Of a stretch of 13,861 nt of DNA, positions 7,801 through 13,861 are shown piece after piece. Both the position numbers and the translations under genes were made by a program. Numbering within the stretch: the stretch's first letter is position 1; every line of letters begins with the position of its first letter. The stretch covers positions 1 through 13,861 of the forward strand of contig JAXIUW010100005.1 of assembly GCA_035591015.1 (NCBI GenBank), read 5' to 3'. The notes beneath the pieces were generated by a model. It had not been told where the DNA came from. It worked only from the letters and a program-made list of their open reading frames with translations, and did no database searches. This DNA is from Cephalothrix simula (Eukaryota > Nemertea > Palaeonemertea > Archinemertea > Cephalotrichidae).

Positions 7801-9408
7801 TGAAGTAACATTGTCAAACAAAAACGCATTTTACAGAAATGGAGGGAAAAAATCTAACAAAAAATTAGAATTGAAAAGTTTACTTTCTAATATCAATACC
7901 TGCATTGTTTGAGAGTCGTTTGAGAGCACTAGGTTACCATAGCTGAAAGTATAAAGCAAACAATGATTTTTATTAAATTTTTAAACAAATATAAATTGTC
8001 TATGTGGTTGTAAATTGGATGATACTCAGCATTTCTGATGAAGATTACAGTGAATCAAATGTTTTGATTTTTTTCAATATTTTATAAAAATTTTGGGCAG
8101 TTTAACAATAGGATAATTGATCCTGTGTAGATTTAAATACAGGTGTACATAATTTGTTTGCCTAAACACTAAATCTATTGTCATCTAAAATTGCTGGTTG
8201 TTTACTGTCTACTTCTTTGGTGTAAAATATATACATAATATATTTATATAAGTTCAAAGTGTGTATCTAACAAAAAATACATTTTTTCATGGGATATAAA
8301 AGCCAGGTGCTTCTGATCCAATTTCAATTGCATGTTATATGTTTCTATTAGTATCTTAAAAGGTTACCTCGATATCTATTGCATAGGGAACAAATTCTTT
8401 TTTAACACTGTTAAAATTTTTTTTTCAAAATAATTCTGCTTTTTTATTATCCCATTTTCCAAATAGTTTCAAGGGATATCGACAGATGTCACTCGACCGA
8501 ACTCAGAGAGTGACACGTTTCCTTTCTCTCTAAATTTAAAGAAAGTGTAAAAATATTAAACTTTATAAGAAAGTAAAATTAGACACGCTCTTTAATTAAT
8601 GCAAAATATTAATCTTTAACTAACTGAATTTTAGAGATTTTACAAAAATAAGTGTACAATACGAATTATGAATCAATAAAACATATATTATTATATCATA
8701 TATTTTATTGGATTATCATATGGAAATCGTAAAGTCTATGCCCGCCCGGACACCCGATAGAGAAATATTTTTGATCAAACACCCCGCTCTAATCTTCCGA
8801 TGGTGCCTTGGGGAGTATTATTATTTTGTGTCCTAACTGTGTCCTAAGCCTATTTTCATTTGGTTTTATAAGTCTATTGAGTATTTTTGGCGCGCATCGA
8901 TATATATTTAATCCTCTGAATTCTAATTCCTAATTTATTATTTAGTTAGAGGTATAATTATTGTATGGATTGCTTGAAAACTTGTCAACAATTAAATTTT
9001 TAAACTATCTTTGGTTAAATCCTAAATGAATAAGAAAACATACTCAGTCAAACGTAACTGTTTTCAAAAATGTTTTCTTACTGCTTTCAATGTGCTAATA
9101 CCGTTATTTAAATTTTTGATATTTGTTAATTCAATTTTAATAAATTTACTTAGAAGTCGTGCATTTAAAATATTTTTCCTTGGGTTGATACATGTATTCA
9201 CAAATCAAGATTTTTCATGACAAAGATGTCGCGATGCGTTTTGTCATTAGTAAATAAGAGACATTCTCCTGCCCTCAATGTTAGGTCCAGCAGCTATTTT
9301 TGTTTGAGCTGTGTGAAGTGAAAAAGATCACAAAATTATTTCTTTTAAATTATTGTTCTTAGGGATTTTGTTCCTTGTATAACACTCGGTATAACAGATG
9401 AACATATT
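7801..9408. other. Intergenic AT-rich stretch
   Basis: No gene is recognised on either strand. Visible structure: an 8-bp inverted repeat TGTCACTC (8487-8494) and GAGTGACA (8508-8515) with a 13-nt loop, and an imperfect AT-rich inverted repeat at 8674-8710 whose arms carry AATAAA on both strands. A modestly GC-richer patch at about 8740-8815 (GCCCGCCCGGACACCCGATA at its start) is of unknown nature. The open frame at 9026-9220 is composed mainly of hydrophobic and AT-rich codons with no domain. Confidence 0.5.
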
Positions 9409-9622
9409 GACATTAATCCCTGGGAAGTTCATCCCTGTCTTCTTTCGTCGAGACTATACAACGCGGCCTGCATCCTTACCTGACAGGCATTCTTTTCACC
9501 GGGCATCCCGGTGTGAAAGTGAATGGGATCCCTGTCCGGTACCGGATGCCCGTCCGGGCTGTATACTTTGTATTATAAGGTCGACGAAAGAAGCCGAGCG
9601 ATGAATGCCGGGGATGAATGTC
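9409..9622. mobile_element. Fold-back / MITE-like element
   Basis: A perfect 13-bp inverted pair, CTTCTTTCGTCGA at 9439-9451 and TCGACGAAAGAAG at 9581-9593, extends outward imperfectly to GACATT(A/C)ATCCC at both ends, giving arms of about 42 bp. The inside is GC-rich and folds further: CACCGGG-cat-CCCGGTGTG near 9498-9516, and CGGGCATCC against GGATGCCCG. GATGAATG(C/T)C words recur three times at the right end, the last just outside it near 9632. It encodes nothing credible; an open frame across it (9398-9604) starts at a real ATG but covers the inverted repeats. I do not see a clear target-site duplication. Confidence 0.65.
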
Positions 9623-9659
9623 CCCTCCACTGATGAATGCCCTGTACCTCAGTGTGTGA

Positions 9660-10727
9660 TATAATATTCAAGAGGGACAAAAAATCTCTTAAGGACTATG
9701 GTATCTGAATGCCACACCGATAGCACTCGTATTGCACGATAAATTGTACAATAAATTATTTATTAACCAATTTCCGTGTGGTTTATACACTGAAAATGGA
9801 TGGTTTGTTTACATATCATATTTTATGCCAATTATTTGTGTGTATTTTTTTTCATGAGCGATAGTTTTAGATTTTTATGATTTTAATGTAGTTTGAGATT
9901 TTGCTTGACTTTCATTCATAAAATGACTTCTATCATCGTCATCACATTCTAATAATTTCGATTTCATCTGCTACCATTTGTTTCATGATGATTTTATAGA
10001 AGATCATGGGATCTTTTGTCTTTGCACCGAATACATGTATATATCAATGTTTATTTGAAATCCGACACCATTTAAAACTTTGAATATTGAACAATATTAA
10101 TATTCAATATAATAATTTCTAGTTTTCGTGATAAGAGCGAATTTTGCCACATTCACTGTTAATGAAAATATATTTATTTCAATAATAACTTATGTACTTA
10201 GATTTAATGCAAAATATACTGCTGATGAAAATAAGTGATAAAATTTCGGCTTGTTATTCTTACATCTGATTTCTTTTCACTGTATGTCACGCTAATGAAC
10301 AGTGCAAAATTGATTTTCTTTGACTGTTTTTTGCGCCTATATGCATTTGTTGTTTTTCTGGGAATGATAATCAATGATGTTAATAGCATAGTTAATTAAT
10401 TATTATTAATTCTGAATTATAATATTCTCAGAAACGTTATTTATTATGCATGCATAATTATTTGTTTATCCAAAGCCAATTTTGCTATCAACATTTTTGG
10501 AAATATCAATTTTGAGATTGTGTAATTTAATTTTTTAAAAGTTTTCTGGAAAAAAAATGCCATGATATGAATCAGTAATTCGCGGAAATTCTGTTTCAAC
10601 ATTTTTATAATCTTTATCAAAAATCAATATTTTTTAATAATGACATTTACTAAAAAAATTAAAAGACCTGAAAATCGGACAAAATATGACCGAAAATTGG
10701 GGCATTGGGTCACATAATGTACATGTA
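9660..10727. other. Intergenic AT-rich stretch
   Basis: Very AT-rich, no coding signal on either strand. A short inverted repeat ATATTGAA...TTCAATAT lies near 10085-10110. The minus-strand frame at 10204-10389 is lysine- and isoleucine-rich from base composition alone. Confidence 0.5.
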
Positions 10728-10865
10728 CCGCTACGATATGCATTCGACGACGAATAATCGTTGCATTATCCCGCAGAACTGTCGGATTTCGAGCGATTGT
10801 TAATGATTATCTTGGGCTCGGGGGGTCACATACATCTATCTTCTCTTCGATCAATAAACGATCAG
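10728..10865. promoter_or_regulatory. Candidate FoxD upstream cis-regulatory patch
   Basis: A less AT-rich island about 0.6 kb upstream of the FoxD start with several factor-site-like words: ATATGCAT near 10737 (POU/octamer-like), ATTCGACGACGAAT at 10742-10755 (inverted), GTTAATGATTATC at 10799-10811 (12 of 13 to the HNF1 consensus GTTAATNATTAAC), TTATCT (GATA-like) and AATAAAC at 10853-10859 (forkhead/Cdx-like) flanked by two CGATC words. Individual matches are weak evidence; the clustering and the composition shift are what suggest a regulatory element. Confidence 0.3.
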
Positions 10866-11180
10866 TAGTATCTTGATTTGTATCTTAATCACTGTTAAGT
10901 AATTGCCGTATTTAGCATTCATTTGGATTTATCGATGAAAGATTTTAGATATGTATCAGCTTAAAAATGTATGTCAAATATGCGAATATGTCATTTTTGG
11001 AATGCACTTAATTTCTCAGTTTTTGGTTGAAAATTATCGTCTTTTATGGTTTTTTTTTACTTATGAATAATTTACTCTTCAAAGAAATATTTTTGTTATC
11101 TTTCATATCATACGAAAATGACTACAGTTTTTATTATACATTTTTTGTAGTGAAAAGATAACCTATATTACTCGAAAATA

Positions 11181-11400
11181 TTTATATACACCTTCGTTCT
11201 GTTATGAAAATCCACGCCGTTTTGTTTATTTGGGCATTCAGTTATTTTCATAACTCCGCCTGCTTTACGGTAGTTAATTCGGAAGGCGTTACGACTTACG
11301 AGTGGCTGAATGCGATCGGTCGCTTACGCTCTGATTGACGGGAGCGAAGTGTTAGAAGTTAGTGAATAGGTGTTACGCTGGTAGCGCTATTAAACGAAAA
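11181..11400 (+). promoter_or_regulatory. Probable FoxD promoter and 5' leader region
   Basis: TTTATATA at 11181-11188 could act as a TATA element, with initiation near 11210. From about 11210 the sequence becomes noticeably richer in CG dinucleotides until 11400. TGATTGACGG at 11332-11341 matches the PBX/PREP (MEIS) decamer TGATTGACRG. An in-frame TGA at 11363-11365 lies upstream of the FoxD start, so the protein is not extended from further 5'. The exact initiation site cannot be placed from sequence alone. Confidence 0.35.
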
Positions 11401-11453
11401 GAGAGTGATCTCAACGCAAGTTGCATTTTTGTCTCATCTCTCGCCTTGTCTTT

Positions 11454-11507
11454 ATGGTAATTTTATTTATGCCATGCGTTTTGAAATGGATAATGGTACA
11501 GCAATGA
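11454..11507 (+). CDS. Upstream ORF overlapping the FoxD start
   Basis: An ATG at 11454 in another frame reads [17 protein letters not shown] and stops at a TGA (11505-11507), past both candidate FoxD starts (11474 and 11486). Its start context is poor at -3 (T) and good at +4 (G). If it is within the mRNA, ribosomes that use it would miss the FoxD start, so it could lower translation. Whether it is in the leader depends on the unseen transcription start. Confidence 0.35.
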   Translation: MVILFMPCVLKWIMVQQ

Positions 11508-12604
11508 CTGTGTCTGCCTGTGCCCCGGATAACACAAGATTTTTGGACAGTAGAAGGGACCAAATGACCGCATCACCTGACTCAATGGCACAACGTGCTA
11601 GTCCTGAGGTTGTTCTCAATGTTAATTCTGATGACGATGAAGGATGTTTTGATCATCATTTAGATACAGATGAAGGACTTTGTGATGCAATAAGTGAATC
11701 TTCGGATATTAAAGATGAAAGAAGTGATAGTGGAACTGGAAAAAGTGGAAGTGAGAAAGGTTCGAAAAATAGCGCTGTTAAGCCTCCTTACTCTTACATT
11801 GCTCTTATTACCATGTCAATTTTACAGTCACCAAATAAGAAATTAACTTTAAGTGGTATTTGTGAATTTATTATGAACCGATTTCCATATTATCGTGAAA
11901 AGTTTCCAGCCTGGCAGAACAGCATTCGTCATAATTTATCTCTTAATGACTGTTTTGTGAAAATTCCACGTGAACCAGGAAATCCCGGAAAGGGAAATTA
12001 TTGGACTCTAGACCCTCAAAGTGAAGATATGTTTGACAACGGCAGCTTTTTGAGACGTCGAAAACGATTTAAACGTGCTCATATGTCATCTGATCATCTA
12101 CCTCCGTTATTGGACCCATACGGTAACCCGGCGTATCTTGGACACCCTCATGGCCCGATCGGTTACTCATACATGACACATCTACCTCCACCTCCACCTA
12201 TTCATCTTTTGCCGCCTGCTCATTCAAATGTTCATAGTGGACGCCCGCCAATTGACAATTCTCATAGTTTTAGTGGACTTAATGCCCTTGCCTCTACAAG
12301 TTCAGTTTCATCAACATCATCATCAACAAATGTTACATCACGTTCATCTGGGTTTTCAATTGACTCTTTAATCGGTAAATCCGATCCTAAACCTCCTATG
12401 AGGTTACCCTCAGGTATTCCACTACCCTCAACCTCGATTCCATCATCATTAAGACCTTATCTTGACTTTACTCGTGCTCCAAATAGTGCATTTATGTCAC
12501 CAATGGCTGTGCCAATGGCCATGCCAGCTTTAACGGCTTTGGATTTAGAAAAATATAGACAGTATGTGCAACATTGTGCCGGACTTAGTGCGTGGCCAAG
12601 GTAG
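11474..12604 (+). CDS. foxD: Forkhead transcription factor, FoxD class (intronless)
   Basis: A nuclear DNA-binding regulator of 376 aa in a single exon, as is common for FoxD genes. Order: an acidic, serine-rich N-terminal region (about residues 45-100, with DDDEG and [13 protein letters not shown]); the forkhead domain at about 103-201, starting [14 protein letters not shown], with recognition helix [16 protein letters not shown] and a basic end RRRKRFKR that should serve as a nuclear signal; a proline run ([11 protein letters not shown]); a serine/threonine-rich stretch; an eh1-like motif FSIDSLIG at about 294-301, expected to bind Groucho/TLE corepressors; and the tail [14 protein letters not shown], ending SAWPR. 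The first in-frame ATG is 11474; the one at 11486 (G at -3, G at +4) has the better context and may be used, giving 372 aa. Family knowledge: FoxD proteins are often repressors in neural, mesodermal and neural-crest-like development. FoxD rather than another Fox class is supported by the domain sequence, the acidic N-terminus and the eh1 motif. Confidence 0.95.
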   Translation: MRFEMDNGTAMTVSACAPDNTRFLDSRRDQMTASPDSMAQRASPEVVLNVNSDDDEGCFDHHLDTDEGLCDAISESSDIKDERSDSGTGKSGSEKGSKNSAVKPPYSYIALITMSILQSPNKKLTLSGICEFIMNRFPYYREKFPAWQNSIRHNLSLNDCFVKIPREPGNPGKGNYWTLDPQSEDMFDNGSFLRRRKRFKRAHMSSDHLPPLLDPYGNPAYLGHPHGPIGYSYMTHLPPPPPIHLLPPAHSNVHSGRPPIDNSHSFSGLNALASTSSVSSTSSSTNVTSRSSGFSIDSLIGKSDPKPPMRLPSGIPLPSTSIPSSLRPYLDFTRAPNSAFMSPMAVPMAMPALTALDLEKYRQYVQHCAGLSAWPR

Positions 12605-13378
12605 AATATGAGACTATTGAAATAGAGACTATAATATATATTATGTGTGCTCGATTTAAGGATGTCGTATGGATGTTTCAAGGTAAATGTTTTACTTATT
12701 TTTACTTAAGTCTATGAATCAAATGCCAATTTAGCTTGCCTCAACACATATATTATTACTTGCCTTTTCAAAGTTTTTTTCTAATTTATTAAGAAAAATA
12801 TTTTTAAAATCTAAAGTTAAAAAAGTTACCATCCATTTTGTGTATGAATTTGTTAATATTATCTAACTTTTTTCTTCATTTAATTATTTTATATCTTTAT
12901 TTTTTGAAAACCGGAACGTGATAAATTCGTTCTGTATAATTTTTCTCAAAATTTAACAATTTGAGAAAATTTAACAAACAGAGAAAAAAAATGAAAATAT
13001 TTTCCGTGGTGTGTTTGCTTGTTGAATGTTTTATTTTTTCAAATTATATAATAAGTCCGAAATAATGAATGTTTATCAATGATATATGAAATGTAAATAT
13101 TAAAATATAAATTTTATTCCAAATGAATGTCATTATTGGTGTATTACAGTCATTAGAAGTTTTTGTATTTGTAAAATTAAATATTTTACCAGTAATATTT
13201 TACATGTATATCTTATTGTAATGTCAAAGATTATAAAACTAAAATTTAGCTAAATAATTCTTCTTTTAATATTCGACTATGATTAATATAGTTTTGATTC
13301 GCTTTTTTTTTTTTAAAGCTAAGCTATCATCTGTTTTTGCTTTTTTCTGACGATATCTATGAATATGAAATCTTGATT
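12605..13378 (+). other. FoxD 3' UTR and downstream AT-rich DNA
   Basis: No coding signal. It contains no canonical AATAAA; a common variant, AATATA, lies at 13104-13109. The first canonical hexamer on this strand is at 13463-13468, giving a 3' UTR of roughly 0.5 or 0.9 kb depending on which is used. Minus-strand open frames at 12457-12681 and 13319-13519 are shadows or chance. Confidence 0.45.
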
Positions 13379-13440
13379 TTTTTCCCGGGATATTTTCCTA
13401 CTTTGTACCATTCGCATTCGAACCCGGCCGCCGGCCACCA
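13379..13440. other. GC-rich patch with a B-box-like word on the minus strand
   Basis: The sequence CCGGCCGCCGGCC is markedly GC-rich for this window. On the minus strand it is followed by GGGTTCGAATGCG, which resembles the internal B box of tRNA-derived promoters (GGTTCGANTCC). No A box is seen at the expected distance, so this is at most a SINE relic. Confidence 0.2.
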
Positions 13441-13462
13441 GAACCAAATATTGATAAAACCA

Positions 13463-13468
13463 AATAAA
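13463..13468 (+). terminator. Canonical AATAAA downstream of FoxD
   Basis: First canonical polyadenylation hexamer after the FoxD stop, 859 bp away. It could end the FoxD transcript if the AATATA variant at 13104 is not used. Confidence 0.3.
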
Positions 13469-13499
13469 AGTACAAGAGTTACTGAACTCGAATACATGT

Positions 13500-13794
13500 C
13501 TTTCAAATTTTCCCACCATTTTGCAACTTAGACAGTGAAACTTCAGTGTACAAAATTTAATACCGGTGTGATTGCGCTCAGTGGCCCCTGGTGATTTTTT
13601 TCGTCGGACACTAGCAGCCGATTTTTAATAGCCTACCTTTCCTATTTAAATATACATGCCGGACACTGAACGGGGGGACGCGGCAAACCGTTACACCGAT
13701 ATCCATAATTCAAATTGACAATTTGAGGTGTGAATTTTACAAAAACGGTCATATTTACTGATATTCATTAAAATTTTGAAAGGTAATATTATAG
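13500..13794. other. Non-coding stretch with short repeats
   Basis: CGGACACT occurs at about 13604 and 13661 (the second within CCGGACACTGAACGG), and CAAATTG-A-CAATTTG at about 13711-13725 is a perfect inverted repeat. ACCGGTGTG near 13562 and ACACCGAT near 13693 form a rough inverted pair. It may be part of a mobile element that continues past the window edge. Confidence 0.3.
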
Positions 13795-13861
13795 AGTTAT
13801 TGCACGCTTTTTTGAGTGAAATACTAAGCAGTTATTGCACGAGGGGCGCAGCCCCGAGGGC
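13795..13861. mobile_element. End of a repeat element cut by the window edge
   Basis: AGTTATTGCACG occurs twice in direct orientation (13795-13806 and 13830-13841). The second is followed by a hairpin, GGGGC (13843-13847), loop GCA, GCCCC (13851-13855). The GCACGAG(GGGC) start is reminiscent of the CACGAGTG ends of the inverted-repeat elements in the ZNG1 intron. The rest of the element lies outside the window. Confidence 0.4.

Noticed and set aside
7599-7808. A 69-codon open frame after the tandem array
   Set aside because: It does not start at an ATG, and it is composed of repeat-unit sequence and low-complexity codons.
8674-8710. Bidirectional polyadenylation region (AATAAA on both strands of an inverted repeat)
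   Set aside because: No gene ends near it on either strand; AT-rich composition explains it.
9398-9604. A 68-codon plus-strand open frame
   Set aside because: It covers the inverted repeats of the fold-back element and has no domain; it is a by-product of GC-rich repeat sequence.
11405-11473. Extension of FoxD upstream to a GTG at 11405
   Set aside because: The frame is open back to a TGA at 11363, but GTG is not a normal animal start and there is no in-frame ATG before 11474.
13400-13440. tRNA gene or SINE suggested by a minus-strand GGGTTCGAATGCG
   Set aside because: Only a B-box-like word is present; there is no A box, acceptor stem or anticodon arm.
1-13861. CRISPR array, prophage, bacterial operon or rRNA/tRNA genes
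   Set aside because: No regularly spaced short repeats, no ribosome-binding-site-led gene clusters and no RNA gene signatures; the window is animal nuclear DNA.

Overview
This looks like animal nuclear DNA: AT-rich, with intron-bearing coding sequence, short inverted-repeat elements, diverged tandem repeats and long non-coding stretches. The FoxD protein and the frequent ACATGTACATGT-type words suggest a lophotrochozoan, most likely a mollusc and perhaps a bivalve; that placement is inference.

Two genes are clear, both on the plus strand. The first is the 3' end of a ZNG1/CBWD-type zinc-chaperone GTPase (CobW/COG0523 family). A 127-nt exon (2934-3060) and the last coding exon (6710-6768) are separated by a 3.65-kb intron, and together they encode the last 61 residues; the GTPase domain lies upstream of the window. 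The second is a complete, intronless forkhead transcription factor of the FoxD class (11474-12604, 376 aa) with an acidic N-terminal region, a full forkhead domain and a C-terminal eh1-like Groucho-binding motif. The two genes are head to tail, 4.7 kb apart. From memory, human CBWD and FOXD4-family genes are also direct neighbours in several places, so this may be an old microsynteny, possibly kept because FoxD regulatory DNA lies in or near ZNG1.

Region by region. 1-980 holds two weak minus-strand exon candidates of an unrecognised gene and a small repeat-like end. 980-2933 is probably ZNG1 intron and contains a site that reads both as a strong acceptor and a strong donor (2131-2140), as in a recursive-splicing ratchet point. 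The 3061-6709 intron carries a MITE-like inverted-repeat family (about 3070-3920), a GC-rich patch, an imperfect hairpin (5569-5641) and a perfect 26-bp palindrome. Right after the ZNG1 stop comes a diverged five-copy tandem array (about 6816-7760) whose units keep palindromic motifs. 7800-11180 is intergenic, with a fold-back element (9409-9622) and a candidate cis-regulatory patch (10728-10865). 11180-11473 is the likely FoxD promoter and leader, including an overlapping upstream ORF. 12605 to the end is FoxD 3' sequence, then a GC-rich patch and, at the edge, the end of another repeat whose hairpin reads GGGGC-GCA-GCCCC.
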